A stretch of DNA of 64,000 nt from Polynucleobacter sp. 73C-SIWE (GCF_018882465.1 NZ_JACVOK010000001.1:682001-746000), one strand, 5' to 3'; counted from the first letter of the stretch, positions 1 to 9,082 are shown. A program made the numbers and translations. The notes: generated by a model from the sequence alone, not told the origin.

Positions 1-636
1 AGCTTCTTCAGCGCTAATTAAGGCCGGCATCTCAAAATCATTTTGAGCAGTTGCTTCAGTGGCCACAAATCCGGGAGAAATCATGTGCACACACACTCCT
101 TGCGGGAGTAAGTCGTAGTAGAGCGTCTCACAGAAGTTAATGATGGCAGCCTTGCTTGGGCCATATGCCAAGGCCTTGGGAAGGCCGCTATACCCTGCGA
201 CACTTCCTACAATGGCAATATGCCCCGCATGAGCTTTGAGCATCTCAGGCAGTACGAGTGCAACTGCCCTCATTGGGCCTAGTAGATTTGCATCGATAGT
301 GTGTTCTGCCACAGCCATATCAAAGTTGTCTGCCCGGAGTGGCACATATACCCCAGATACAAACAGTAATAAATCAATCCCACCCCATGCGCTCAAAATC
401 GATTGATAGCTATTTTTTAATTGAGCATCATTGGTTACATCTAATGGTAATACCAAAGTTTGCCCAGGATTTCCCAATGATGCGATTGGGTTAAGTCGTT
501 TTTCTCTTCGGCTAGAGAGTGCTACTTTAGCTCCAGCCTTAATTAGTGCGTTAGCACAAGCTTCACCGATCCCGCTCGAGGCCCCAATGACCCATACGCG
601 TTGACCTAAGAAGCTAGATATGCCCTTTTGCTTCAT
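1..636 (-). CDS. SDR family NAD(P)-dependent oxidoreductase (3' end cut off by window edge)
   Basis: Translation from the ATG at 634-636 gives a classical short-chain dehydrogenase. The cofactor motif GASSGIG lies at residues 18-24 and the active-site pair appears as AYGPSKAA. The reading frame is still open at base 1, so the C-terminus lies outside the window. Its ATG overlaps the stop of the upstream cfa-like gene by 4 bases (ATGA), marking it as the last visible gene of the minus-strand lipid operon that starts at 4686. The substrate is unknown; an acyl or lipid-derived carbonyl is plausible only from the neighbours. Confidence 0.88.
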   Translation of the reverse strand, partial: MKQKGISSFLGQRVWVIGASSGIGEACANALIKAGAKVALSSRREKRLNPIASLGNPGQTLVLPLDVTNDAQLKNSYQSILSAWGGIDLLLFVSGVYVPLRADNFDMAVAEHTIDANLLGPMRAVALVLPEMLKAHAGHIAIVGSVAGYSGLPKALAYGPSKAAIINFCETLYYDLLPQGVCVHMISPGFVATEATAQNDFEMPALISAEEA

Positions 637-1925
637 GCACTCAGGGCATCCGGCGATGCATTTTTTGGATGATGGCTTAGGGTGAATTGCACAACATCAA
701 TATTGCGCTCTTCAAATCCGGCTGCGCAATACATGAGATAGAAATTCCAGAGTCTTATAAAAGCCTCATCAAAGCCTAGGCTATGAACTTCATCGAGTTT
801 CTGATTGAAATTGTCTCGCCAGAGGCACAGTGTTTTAGCGTAGTCAGCCCCAAAAGCAAATTCTCCTTCAATTTGGAGTCCTGCCTTGGCAGCGCTTTCT
901 TTAAAACTGGTTCGGGAGGGCAGCATACCGCCTGGAAAAACATATTGCTGAATGAAGTCGGTGTTATGGCAGTAGCGCTCAAATAGTTCTTCAGCAATCA
1001 CGATCGTTTGGATGCATGCTTTTCCACCAGGCTTTAAACATTTGGCGATAGTCTGAAAATACTCAGGCCAATGCTTTTCCCCAACCGCTTCAAACATTTC
1101 TACCGAGGCAATACCTTCAAATTGTTCTTGGCAATCCCGATAGTCCTGCAATCGAACCTCAAAGGGTTTTGAATGTTCAACCTGCGATTGAACTTTTTTC
1201 AATCTATCTTCGGCAAATGCCTTTTGCTCTGTCGAAAGTGTGAGGCCGGTAATGGCAGTATTACTACGAAGCGCCTCTTCCATGACGCCACCCCAACCAC
1301 AGCCAATTTCTAGAATATGGTCACCCGGTTTGGTATCAAGAGATTGCAGAATACGACTGATTTTGGCGCGCTGGGCATCAGCAAGAGATTGTTTCTCACC
1401 CTCTGAAAACCAGGCGCTAGAGTAGCTCATGGTGGGATCTAGCCACAATGTATAGAAGGCATTACCTAAGTCATAGTGCGCATGAATATTCTTACGGCTG
1501 CCAGTTTTGCTGTTATCTCGCAACCAGTGTTTGATGCGATACAGAATTGACCCATACCAACTACCGTAAATTGCTTTTTCTAGAATTGTGCGATTACGAA
1601 TTGCGAGCTCTAGAATAGCTTTGAGGTCTGGCGTATTCCATTCCCCGCGGATATAGCTTTCAGCGAAACCAATATCGCCATGAGATAACACCTGCTTAAA
1701 GACTGACCAATCCAGAATTTGAAGCTCAGCATGTAAGGCATCAGATTTATTACCAAACTCTCTGATGTTGCCATCAGGTAAAACCATTTTTAAGTGACCA
1801 CTACTGAGTTGGGACAATAGACTTAATAGTGTCTCTGTACCTAAGCGTGATGTATTCGCTTGAGTGCGTCTTTGCGACCTTGAAAAATTCAGGCGTGAGA
1901 GTAAAGATTGTCCAGGACGATTCAT
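633..1925 (-). CDS. cfa: Cyclopropane-fatty-acyl-phospholipid synthase family methyltransferase
   Basis: 430 residues, about the size of the Cfa/CmaS family, which transfers a methylene or methyl group from S-adenosylmethionine to unsaturated acyl chains of membrane phospholipids. The SAM-binding motif LEIGCGWG is at 205-212. The conserved HYDLGNAFY segment is at about 150-158 and MFEAVGEKHW follows motif I. The start ATG overlaps the DUF1365 stop by 4 bases and the stop overlaps the SDR start, so translation is coupled on both sides. In clusters with DUF1365 and an FAD protein, some Cfa relatives make products other than cyclopropane acids, so the exact reaction is open. Confidence 0.9.
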   Translation of the reverse strand: MNRPGQSLLSRLNFSRSQRRTQANTSRLGTETLLSLLSQLSSGHLKMVLPDGNIREFGNKSDALHAELQILDWSVFKQVLSHGDIGFAESYIRGEWNTPDLKAILELAIRNRTILEKAIYGSWYGSILYRIKHWLRDNSKTGSRKNIHAHYDLGNAFYTLWLDPTMSYSSAWFSEGEKQSLADAQRAKISRILQSLDTKPGDHILEIGCGWGGVMEEALRSNTAITGLTLSTEQKAFAEDRLKKVQSQVEHSKPFEVRLQDYRDCQEQFEGIASVEMFEAVGEKHWPEYFQTIAKCLKPGGKACIQTIVIAEELFERYCHNTDFIQQYVFPGGMLPSRTSFKESAAKAGLQIEGEFAFGADYAKTLCLWRDNFNQKLDEVHSLGFDEAFIRLWNFYLMYCAAGFEERNIDVVQFTLSHHPKNASPDALSA

Positions 1926-2707
1926 TTGCTGACTTCGAATTCAGGTGGTTTGGGCTTTGAATGAAAGGGTACACCTTTTATCCATAATTTCAATGCTTGC
2001 CAATGAATCCGGAAAATAACGCCCAGGCTCATGAGTGGGTAACGCAAAAAGGCTAGCCAAAGATTGGATTGACTTAAGAGGCGACTACTTCCACTAATGC
2101 TGGTATTGATCAGGGGCAGGCCATCCTCATGAAGCTCAATACGGCAGACAGAGTTCATACCGCTATTGCTATCTTGAGGGAAGAGAAAGCGAAAATGATA
2201 GTCACCACGCACTGCGCAAAATGGCGATACATGAAATACTTTTTGACTTCTTAGAGTCTCACCAGAGCGCAATACCTCACCAGAATTTTTATATAGTAGA
2301 TAGCAATGACGTTCACCAAAGGTATTGTTCACCTCAGCTAAGACAGCTTGTACTTGGCCGTTCGCGCGGGTGCATATCCAAAAGCTGACAGGATTAAAGA
2401 CGTAGCCCAAGACCCTAGGAAAGGTTTGCAACCAGATTTCGCCATCAATATTTGGTATTTGGTTTTCTTGCAGAATATTTTCAATCCACTGAAGACTATC
2501 GGCATTTCCAAGGCCATGGTCTTTATCAAAGAATGAAAATAAACCTAGGCGATTATCGTTGAGGCCATGTTGACTAAGAAGATCTGATTTTTGCTTCCTG
2601 GCTCTCATGGGAATTGATAATGTGAATACACCATAGCCAAATGCATTCTTGGCCGGTCTGAGCCGCTGATGCTTTACAACTCCAAAGTTAATCTTTGGTT
2701 GATTCAT
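1922..2707 (-). CDS. DUF1365 domain-containing protein
   Basis: 261 residues matching the DUF1365 family by its internal pattern (GYVFNPVSFWIC around residue 105-116, EVNNTFGERHCYLL shortly after, KVFHVSPF further on). The family has no settled biochemical role but recurs beside Cfa-like methyltransferases and FAD-dependent amine-oxidase-like proteins, as here, which points to acyl-chain modification. It starts at ATG 2705-2707, immediately after the TAG stop of the FAD gene, and overlaps cfa by 4 bases. No signal peptide is evident; one hydrophobic stretch near the C-terminus (about 215-235) could touch the membrane. Confidence 0.85.
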   Translation of the reverse strand: MNQPKINFGVVKHQRLRPAKNAFGYGVFTLSIPMRARKQKSDLLSQHGLNDNRLGLFSFFDKDHGLGNADSLQWIENILQENQIPNIDGEIWLQTFPRVLGYVFNPVSFWICTRANGQVQAVLAEVNNTFGERHCYLLYKNSGEVLRSGETLRSQKVFHVSPFCAVRGDYHFRFLFPQDSNSGMNSVCRIELHEDGLPLINTSISGSSRLLSQSNLWLAFLRYPLMSLGVIFRIHWQALKLWIKGVPFHSKPKPPEFEVSK

Positions 2708-4093
2708 CTATTGTGCATCTTGCTTGGGATGGGCTCGAAGGGGCGAGTGAGTGCTTTCGATTAAGGCTTCTGCCACTAGTTCGCCAGAGCGCAAACCATC
2801 TTCATGAAATCCAAACCCAGTCCACGCACCGCAATACCAGATTGATGATGTGCCTTGAATGAGCGGCAGCTCTTTTTGTGCTTGGATCGCGCTCATATCG
2901 AATACTGGATGCGAGTAATGAATTTCTTGATGTATCAATTTTGGATCAGGCTCTGACAAAGGGTTGAGGCTGACAATGATCTGCGTGTTATTGAGTTTTG
3001 CAGGAAGTGGCTGCAAGCGATTAATCAGATAGTTGACACTCACATGCTGTTTTGACGAAATCGCCATGCCAGATTTCGCGGTGTAGTTCCAGGCGGCCCA
3101 ACACCGTTTTGCTTCAGGTAAAAAACGGATGTCCGTATGGAGAAGGGCTCGATTTTTTTGATATGGAATAGCAGCCAAAATATTTTTGGCCTGCTGTGGT
3201 ATGCCGTGAACTAGATTAAGAGCTTGGTCACTATGGCAGGCTATGACAACTTCATCATAAAAAGCTGAGCCGGATTGGCTGATAACTTCAACTTGACTTG
3301 TGCCATCTTGATTAGCACTTACACGGGTCACGCCTTCGCGCACAATCTTGACGTTAGATTCTTCAAGGGCAGCCAAAATCCGTTTCACGTACTCCCTAGA
3401 GCCGCCTTTGATAGTTAACCACTGCGGCCGATTCTGAATCTGTAGCAAACCATGGTTATGACAAAAACGTACCATTGTTTGAATGGGAAACTCGAGCATC
3501 TGCTCAACAGAACATGACCAGATAGCACCAATCATTGGGAGAAAATAATTCTCTCTGAAACTTTGGCTAAAGCGATTGTGATCTAAAAAAGTAGCAATGC
3601 TTTCATCAGGCTCTTTGTAAAGATGGCCTGCTTCAATTTGCTGATGCGCTAGCCTTGTGGCTAGACGATTAAAGCGCAAGATGTCATAAGCCATCCTCCA
3701 AAATGAGGGGGATAAAAGATTTGATCTTTGTCCAAAAAAAGAATTGAGATCATTGCCTGCCCATTCAATATTGCGATGAGCATGTTTTTTATCGGATGTA
3801 TCAATCGATACTGAGAAGGACATTTCAGAGGGCGCTACTGGCGCCTTAATTTCCTCAAAGAGTCGTACTAAGCGCGGATAAGTCTTGCGATTAAAGACCA
3901 AGAACCCAGTATCTACACCATGAGAGATTTCTTCTCCATCAATGGTGCATTTAAAGTCGACAGTGTTGCTATGGCCTCCAATATGATCGCCAGCCTCGTA
4001 CAAGGTCAGATCAAATTCAGAATGTTGTCGCAGCGCATAAGCACAACCAAGGCCGGAGATACCGGCGCCAATAATGGCAATTCTTTTTTTCAT
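2708..4093 (-). CDS. FAD-dependent amine-oxidase-like oxidoreductase
   Basis: About 461 residues. A Rossmann dinucleotide-binding motif IGAGISGLG lies at the N-terminus, followed by LYEAGDHIGGHSNTV, the usual FAD-binding pattern of the amine oxidase/phytoene desaturase superfamily. The C-terminal FAD segment WYCGAWTGFGFHEDGLRSG is also present. Members of this subgroup pair with DUF1365 and Cfa proteins and are thought to act on lipid acyl chains; the reaction is not established from sequence. Two adjacent starts exist: GTG at 4094-4096, which would overlap the Gpx stop as GTGA, and ATG at 4091-4093, used here. Either keeps it tightly coupled to the upstream peroxidase gene. Confidence 0.85.
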   Translation of the reverse strand: MKKRIAIIGAGISGLGCAYALRQHSEFDLTLYEAGDHIGGHSNTVDFKCTIDGEEISHGVDTGFLVFNRKTYPRLVRLFEEIKAPVAPSEMSFSVSIDTSDKKHAHRNIEWAGNDLNSFFGQRSNLLSPSFWRMAYDILRFNRLATRLAHQQIEAGHLYKEPDESIATFLDHNRFSQSFRENYFLPMIGAIWSCSVEQMLEFPIQTMVRFCHNHGLLQIQNRPQWLTIKGGSREYVKRILAALEESNVKIVREGVTRVSANQDGTSQVEVISQSGSAFYDEVVIACHSDQALNLVHGIPQQAKNILAAIPYQKNRALLHTDIRFLPEAKRCWAAWNYTAKSGMAISSKQHVSVNYLINRLQPLPAKLNNTQIIVSLNPLSEPDPKLIHQEIHYSHPVFDMSAIQAQKELPLIQGTSSIWYCGAWTGFGFHEDGLRSGELVAEALIESTHSPLRAHPKQDAQ

Positions 4094-4686
4094 CACCGAG
4101 CTTTTTCTCCTAAGAGTTTTTCAATCTCAGCGGTGACGCTGCTACTGGTGGGCTTAGTCATGCTGCCATAAGACTCCACCACATTGCCATTGCGATCGAT
4201 TAAGTATTTGTAGAAGTTCCATTTAGGTGTTGTACCAGTTTTGGCAATCAACATTTTGAAGAGAGGGTTGGGATTACTTCCCGACACTGCGCTTTTTGCA
4301 AACATCGGAAATTTCACGTCATAAGTATTTTTGCAAAAGTCAGCAATCTCTTTATTGCTTCCCGGCTCTTGCTGACCGAAGTCATTGGACGGAAACCCTA
4401 ATACGACGAGGCCCCGATCTTTGTATTTAGCATAGACCTTTTCTAGGCCTTCATATTGGCTTGTAAAGCCACAAAAGCTGGCAGTATTGACGACCAGAAT
4501 GACTTTGCCCTGGTACTGACAGAGATTTTGCGGCGCCTCATCCTGCAGGCGTGGGAAGGTCTGAGATAACAGGGGGCTGCAGTTAGGCGCAGCATTTACG
4601 ACTTGAGCGCCTGATAAAGAGGCAAGCAGGGTAATAATCCAGGTAAAAATCAAGCGGAATAAGTGGTGCTTCTTGGGGGCCATCAA
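4093..4686 (-). CDS. Glutathione peroxidase family protein with N-terminal signal
   Basis: 197 residues. A hydrophobic signal-like segment (about residues 8-32, ending near VNAA) precedes a thioredoxin-fold peroxidase domain. The peroxidatic cysteine sits in NTASFCGFTSQY, the glutamine in GFPSNDFGQQEPG and the tryptophan in WNFYKYLIDRNG, the three classical catalytic positions. Bacterial members usually use thioredoxin rather than glutathione. The signal suggests an envelope location, where it could reduce lipid hydroperoxides made in the same membrane that the operon modifies. First gene of the operon; a short GGATC-TTC-GATCC inverted repeat lies 16 bases upstream (4702-4714). Confidence 0.87.
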   Translation of the reverse strand: MMAPKKHHLFRLIFTWIITLLASLSGAQVVNAAPNCSPLLSQTFPRLQDEAPQNLCQYQGKVILVVNTASFCGFTSQYEGLEKVYAKYKDRGLVVLGFPSNDFGQQEPGSNKEIADFCKNTYDVKFPMFAKSAVSGSNPNPLFKMLIAKTGTTPKWNFYKYLIDRNGNVVESYGSMTKPTSSSVTAEIEKLLGEKAR

Positions 4687-4776
4687 GTGTCTTCTTTTAT
4701 TGGATCTTCGATCCTCAAGTCTAAGACATTATGGCTGATATCGCTGGCCACGGGCCAATACCTTTAATATTGCGTT

Positions 4777-5265
4777 ATGACTTCTTTGCCGCCACCTTCT
4801 TTTGAGTCCAAGATTTGTCCCTTGGATCAACTAAGCGCCCGTATAGCAAAACTTCCTAGACCACTAGTTTTTACTAATGGGGTATTCGATATTTTGCATC
4901 GTGGACATGCTAGTTACTTAGCGCAGGCTCGCGCTTTAGGAGCTAGCTTAGTGGTGGGCATTAATGCAGATGCTTCAGTCAAGATGTTAGGCAAGGGTGA
5001 TGATCGGCCAATTAATTCTGAAGCAGATCGTCAAGCTTTGTTAGCGGCGCTGGAGAGTGTAGATATGGCTGTACTTTTTACTGAGCAAACGCCAGTGAAC
5101 CTAATTGAAAAGATTCGTCCAGATATTTACGTCAAGGGCGGCGATTATGAAATTGATACTCTTGCAGAAACCCATTTAGTAAAAACCTGGGGTGGCAAAG
5201 CAATTGCCATTCCATTTCTATATGATCGTTCTACTACTAGCCTGTTAGGCAGAATCCGTTCTTAA
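4777..5265 (+). CDS. rfaE2: D-glycero-beta-D-manno-heptose 1-phosphate adenylyltransferase
   Basis: 162 residues, equal to the C-terminal nucleotidyltransferase half of HldE; the kinase half is absent, as in organisms with split hldA/hldC-type genes. NGVFDIL followed by the HxGH motif HRGH at 41-44 binds ATP. The segment YVKGGDYEIDTLAET and the ending DRSTTSLLGRI are typical of the family. It transfers AMP to heptose 1-phosphate in making ADP-heptose for the LPS inner core. The stop overlaps the converging coaX stop by 4 bases. It is divergent from the lipid operon across about 90 bases. Confidence 0.93.
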   Translation: MTSLPPPSFESKICPLDQLSARIAKLPRPLVFTNGVFDILHRGHASYLAQARALGASLVVGINADASVKMLGKGDDRPINSEADRQALLAALESVDMAVLFTEQTPVNLIEKIRPDIYVKGGDYEIDTLAETHLVKTWGGKAIAIPFLYDRSTTSLLGRIRS

Positions 5266-6074
5266 AGATTCTGTAGTAGCCAAGCCCAAACACCACGTAG
5301 AACCAAACCTTCGGTTACCTCAATTGATAATGAGGATTGCGTTTTAGATTTACTCATTTCGGCTGCCAAAATCTTGGCATTACCACCATCAATCCAAACT
5401 TTTTCAACGGGATGATTCACTTCTTTTGCTAATTGAATTGCGTATTGAATTGCGCCGAGTTGAGCTGCATCGCATCCGCCAATGATGGCGTTGTTAGTAG
5501 ATAAACCAAAACTATTAGTAGATTCATTACGCACTGCAAGTGGCAACTGAGCGGTATTACTTTCTAAACTTTTTTGCATTAACTCAAGACCTGGCAATAT
5601 CCATCCACCATAGTGAACGCCATTGGCGCCAAGCAAATCAATCGTTGTAGCTGTACCAGCATTAATAATGAGCGTGTTGGCATTAGACAGGGCGCGTGCG
5701 CCGAGGATAGCAGCCCAGCGGTCCGACCCCAGCTGGCTTGGGTCTTGATAGAGGCTGCGTACACCAGAAAAGAGACTATTACCTACAAGTTGTTTCCAGG
5801 TGATATCACTCCATTGTGGAAATAGCGATTGAAGATTTTGAATGGCCTCTTTTCCAGCTACACAAGTAAACCCAATTGCATCTGGTTTAGGCAAGGTCTT
5901 GGCAATGTAATCCGCTAACTCTGCTCTATGTTCAGGTGAAGCCAAAGATTTACTGCTGATTGAGCCAGAGTAAGCCCATAATTTTTTTTGTCGATCAGAT
6001 GGTTGTTGTGTTGATTCAACTGCGGCCCATTTGAGGCGCGTATTACCAACATCAAATAGTAAGTAAAGACTCAT
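5262..6074 (-). CDS. coaX: Type III pantothenate kinase
   Basis: 270 residues with the CoaX signatures of the ASKHA fold: DVGNTRLKWA near the N-terminus (phosphate 1 motif), the SDRWAAILGA segment and NAGTATTIDLL (phosphate 2 motif), then IIGGCDAAQLGAI. It phosphorylates pantothenate in the first step of coenzyme A synthesis; type III enzymes need a monovalent cation and are not inhibited by CoA. It overlaps the upstream birA by 4 bases (ATGA), so the two cofactor genes are a coupled pair, as is common in betaproteobacteria. Confidence 0.95.
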   Translation of the reverse strand: MSLYLLFDVGNTRLKWAAVESTQQPSDRQKKLWAYSGSISSKSLASPEHRAELADYIAKTLPKPDAIGFTCVAGKEAIQNLQSLFPQWSDITWKQLVGNSLFSGVRSLYQDPSQLGSDRWAAILGARALSNANTLIINAGTATTIDLLGANGVHYGGWILPGLELMQKSLESNTAQLPLAVRNESTNSFGLSTNNAIIGGCDAAQLGAIQYAIQLAKEVNHPVEKVWIDGGNAKILAAEMSKSKTQSSLSIEVTEGLVLRGVWAWLLQNL

Positions 6075-6871
6075 AGCTGTACTCTTAAAGAAACATCGCC
6101 TGCATGAATAGCGATTGTTTTATTGTCTTGTTGCAATAGTAATGCGCCTGCTTTATCTATGCCTTGCGCAATGCCATAAATAGGCGCTTGACCTGCGCCA
6201 GATATACATACTGCCTGATCTAGATAAGCATCCCATCTTTTCCATGACTCTTGATATATGCCAAAGCCCTGCTGATCAAATTCGCCGAGATGATACTCAA
6301 GAGATGCAAGGAGTTTTAGCCAAAGATATTCCACATCAGGTGACGTTGCTTGCGATGGCAGTAGTTGATTTAGAGCACCAATTTTTAAGCCAGCTTGATT
6401 TCCTAAGCTTGCTGCAATTGCATCCGCATTCCGTAAGTTCATACCGATACCAATAATCATCCAAGTTGGATCGCCAGATTTTGCTTGACCACCTTCTATT
6501 AAGATGCCGCCAAGTTTTGCGTTGTTCAGTAGTAAATCATTTGGCCATTTGAGTCGCAGGCCCGCTTGGTGTAGTGCGGCTTCGCTTAAATCATATGCTT
6601 GCGCAATTCCAGAAATCACTGCTAATCCCACCAAAAGACTTAGCCCCGTGAGTTCAGCTGACTTTCTCTTAAATGGAAAGGCTAAGGAAAAACTGATGGA
6701 ATCTTCTGGATTGGCCAGCCAAGCGCGCCCAGCTCTGCCTTTGCCAGCAGTTTGTTTAAGGGCAATACGGGCGATTGGGTCAATTAACTCACCGGCACGC
6801 CAGCGCTCCAAAAGGTCATCATTCGTTGATTGGGTTTCGGCAACACGTTCAAGGATGCAATTAGCAGTCAT
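6071..6871 (-). CDS. birA: Biotin--[acetyl-CoA-carboxylase] ligase, monofunctional
   Basis: 266 residues beginning almost directly at the catalytic domain (VAETQSTNDDLL), with no room for the N-terminal winged-helix repressor domain of E. coli BirA. It is therefore a ligase without DNA binding. Biotin/ATP-site motifs are KGRAGRAWLANP at about 44-55 and KWPNDLLLNNAKLGGILIE in the middle; the C-terminal SH3-like domain follows. It attaches biotin to the carrier protein of acetyl-CoA carboxylase. First gene of the birA-coaX pair, divergent from the VanZ gene. Confidence 0.94.
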   Translation of the reverse strand: MTANCILERVAETQSTNDDLLERWRAGELIDPIARIALKQTAGKGRAGRAWLANPEDSISFSLAFPFKRKSAELTGLSLLVGLAVISGIAQAYDLSEAALHQAGLRLKWPNDLLLNNAKLGGILIEGGQAKSGDPTWMIIGIGMNLRNADAIAASLGNQAGLKIGALNQLLPSQATSPDVEYLWLKLLASLEYHLGEFDQQGFGIYQESWKRWDAYLDQAVCISGAGQAPIYGIAQGIDKAGALLLQQDNKTIAIHAGDVSLRVQL

Positions 6872-6908
6872 TTCGCCATTGTAGAAAGGTCTGACCTAGA
6901 ATTGTGGA

Positions 6909-8003
6909 ATGGATCAAAAAGATCAGCGTCCCTATAAATTGGTATGGCCTCTACAGGCTATGCCCTTAGCTAGAGCAATGAGCCTTAGCTATGCGCTATT
7001 GATTGTTTACGTGAGCCTAAACCCCTTCGATTTTGATTTCCGCAATGGTATTGAGGCTTGGGCTTGGGTAGATGCGCCACTCCCCAGGTTTATTACTTTG
7101 TTCGACGTTTCCATCAATATCCTCGCATACATCCCATTTGGATTTTTATTAGTTTTTGCTGCTTATCCTCGCTGGCGCAACTTTGTGGCCTTGAGCATGG
7201 CCCTGGGCCTGAGTGCGCTACTTGCATTGAGCGTGGAAACTTTACAGACTTGGCTCCCGACCCGCATTCCCAGTTTGATGGATTGGTGGGCGAATATATT
7301 CGGCGGTCTATTGGGCGGCTTATTGGCTATCCCCTTGGGGCCGCAATGGTTATCGGGCAGCGTAATACGTCGTCGTTTTGATCAATGGTTTGGCCTTAAC
7401 TGGGCGGCATGCGCTCTCTTTCTATTATTTCCTTGGTCGCAAATTTATCCTCAAAGTTCATGGCTGGGTACAGGAGTTTGGGGTCATGCAATATTTGGTT
7501 CGATTGACTGGGGAACAATAGTCATCAATCAAGTTGTTCAAGAAACTGTGATTACGGCGCTCTGTTGGCTTGGCGTTGCACTCTTACTTTCATCGGGTTT
7601 ACGTACCAAAGCCCCACAATGGCGAATCTTAATGGGGCTACTTTGTTTAACTGTAGTCATGAAAACCTTTTTCACTGCCCTTCAATTTGGCAGTGACTTC
7701 AGCTTGATATGGCTAACGGCTGGGGCTTTATGGGGAATGGTCTTAGCAAGCCTATTACTTTGGCGGACTTTACGGCTCAATCAAAAAACAAGATTTAACC
7801 TGGCCTTACTTTGTTTAGTGAGCGGCACTATCGCTATCAATATATTGCCCGATAATCCGTATTTCATTCTGAATTTGCGCCATTGGCATCAGGGGCGCCT
7901 ATTGCACTTTAATGAGTTAATGCGATGGGTATCGGTGGTATGGTTACCTATTGCATTAGTTTGGATGATTTATAACGCCCTTCAACTTAAACCGAAGCAT
8001 TGA
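6909..8003 (+). CDS. VanZ family membrane protein
   Basis: 364 residues rich in hydrophobic helices (roughly eight to ten). The N-terminal third carries the VanZ-type pattern: a first helix ending YVSLNPFDF, then NILAYIPFGFLLVF, then SVETLQTWLPTRIPSLMDWWANIFGGLLGGL. VanZ domains occur in many bacteria with no proven single function; teicoplanin resistance is one special case and should not be inferred. It stands alone between the divergent birA and the ferredoxin gene 16 bases downstream. Confidence 0.85.
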   Translation: MDQKDQRPYKLVWPLQAMPLARAMSLSYALLIVYVSLNPFDFDFRNGIEAWAWVDAPLPRFITLFDVSINILAYIPFGFLLVFAAYPRWRNFVALSMALGLSALLALSVETLQTWLPTRIPSLMDWWANIFGGLLGGLLAIPLGPQWLSGSVIRRRFDQWFGLNWAACALFLLFPWSQIYPQSSWLGTGVWGHAIFGSIDWGTIVINQVVQETVITALCWLGVALLLSSGLRTKAPQWRILMGLLCLTVVMKTFFTALQFGSDFSLIWLTAGALWGMVLASLLLWRTLRLNQKTRFNLALLCLVSGTIAINILPDNPYFILNLRHWHQGRLLHFNELMRWVSVVWLPIALVWMIYNALQLKPKH

Positions 8004-8019
8004 CGAATATAATTTTTTT

Positions 8020-8328
8020 ATGAGCTTTTCACACCACCTGTTTTTTTGTTTGAACCAGCGTAGCAATGGCGAAGATTGCTGTGATCGGCATAACGCATTT
8101 GCACTATTTGAGTACGCCAAAAGTAGAGTCAAAGAGCTAGGCCTCGCGGGTCCTGGAAAAATCCGTGTAAACAAAGCCGGTTGCTTGGACCGCTGTGCTG
8201 ATGGTCCTGTAATGGTGGTTTATCCAGAGGGTGTTTGGTATACCTTTATCGATAAAGATGACGTTGAAGAAATCATCCAATCCCATTTAATTTCTGGGCG
8301 CCCAGTTGAGCGCCTACAGTTGCCATAG
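8020..8328 (+). CDS. Thioredoxin-like [2Fe-2S] ferredoxin domain protein
   Basis: 102 residues with four cysteines placed as in the thioredoxin-like [2Fe-2S] ferredoxins: one near residue 10 (FFCLNQRS), one at DCC about ten residues later, and two in KAGCLDRCADGP around 55-59. The following VMVVYPEGVWYTFID is also family-typical. It is probably a small cytosolic electron carrier or iron-sulfur protein with unknown partners. It lies just upstream of an alpha/beta hydrolase gene, a pairing common in Burkholderiales that may indicate co-transcription. Confidence 0.87.
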   Translation: MSFSHHLFFCLNQRSNGEDCCDRHNAFALFEYAKSRVKELGLAGPGKIRVNKAGCLDRCADGPVMVVYPEGVWYTFIDKDDVEEIIQSHLISGRPVERLQLP

Positions 8329-8347
8329 TTCAGTTGAAAGTTTTTTC

Positions 8348-9073
8348 ATGAATAGCCGTACAAAAGTGATTCATATTGAAGGTCTTGTCGGCGCAATGGA
8401 AATGTCCATTGATCTGCCGGATGAATTAAAAACCAATCCTGCTTTTGTGGTGCGCGGCTTAGCCTTAGTTGCACACCCTCATCCACTGATGGGTGGCACG
8501 ATGGATAACAAGGTGGCACAGACAATCGCGCGCTCTTTTAATCAATTGGGCTATGTCAGCGTACGCCCTAATTTTCGTGGCGTAGGTGGAACCGCCGGCG
8601 TCCATGATGATGGTGTTGGCGAGCTAGAAGATCTCTTGCACATTACTGATTGGATGCGCACACCATCAAGCTGGTCACAATTTGATGTCACTGCTAATCA
8701 AGCTTGGGTTGCCAGTTCAAATATGTTGCCTCTAGTTGTTTCGGGATTCTCATTCGGTAGCTTTGTCGGCAGCCATTTGGTTCAAAGACTTGCCGATCTG
8801 GGCCGCCCTGCAGAGCGCTTAGTAATGGTGGGCAGTGCTGCAGGCAAGTGGACCCTAGCTCCAGTGCCTGCAGATACCATCTTGATCCATGGCGAACTAG
8901 ATGAAACTATTCCTTTGGGTGATGTGTTGGATTGGGCACGTCCGCAAGAGCTGACTGTGCAAGTAGTTCCAGGAGCCGATCACTTTTTCCATCGTAGATT
9001 ACATTGCATTCGTAACATCATCACTGGTGCCTGGTTGGGTATGCCAGACCATCGCACATCATCAGAAAACTAA
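8348..9073 (+). CDS. Alpha/beta hydrolase
   Basis: 241 residues from the ATG at 8348, which has a GAAAG-like ribosome site seven bases upstream. An in-frame earlier ATG at 8306 would run through the end of the ferredoxin gene and adds 14 residues that do not look conserved. The fold is seen in HPHPLMGGTMDNKV, RPNFRGVGGTAG, the nucleophile elbow GFSFGS, the acid region HGELDETIPL and the catalytic histidine in GADHFFH. This matches the dienelactone-hydrolase-like group that acts on small esters; substrate unknown. Confidence 0.88.
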   Translation: MNSRTKVIHIEGLVGAMEMSIDLPDELKTNPAFVVRGLALVAHPHPLMGGTMDNKVAQTIARSFNQLGYVSVRPNFRGVGGTAGVHDDGVGELEDLLHITDWMRTPSSWSQFDVTANQAWVASSNMLPLVVSGFSFGSFVGSHLVQRLADLGRPAERLVMVGSAAGKWTLAPVPADTILIHGELDETIPLGDVLDWARPQELTVQVVPGADHFFHRRLHCIRNIITGAWLGMPDHRTSSEN

Positions 9074-9082
9074 GAGATCAAT

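Noticed and set aside
6909-8003. VanZ as a glycopeptide-resistance gene
   Set aside because: VanZ domains are widespread and no van genes accompany it; resistance cannot be inferred.
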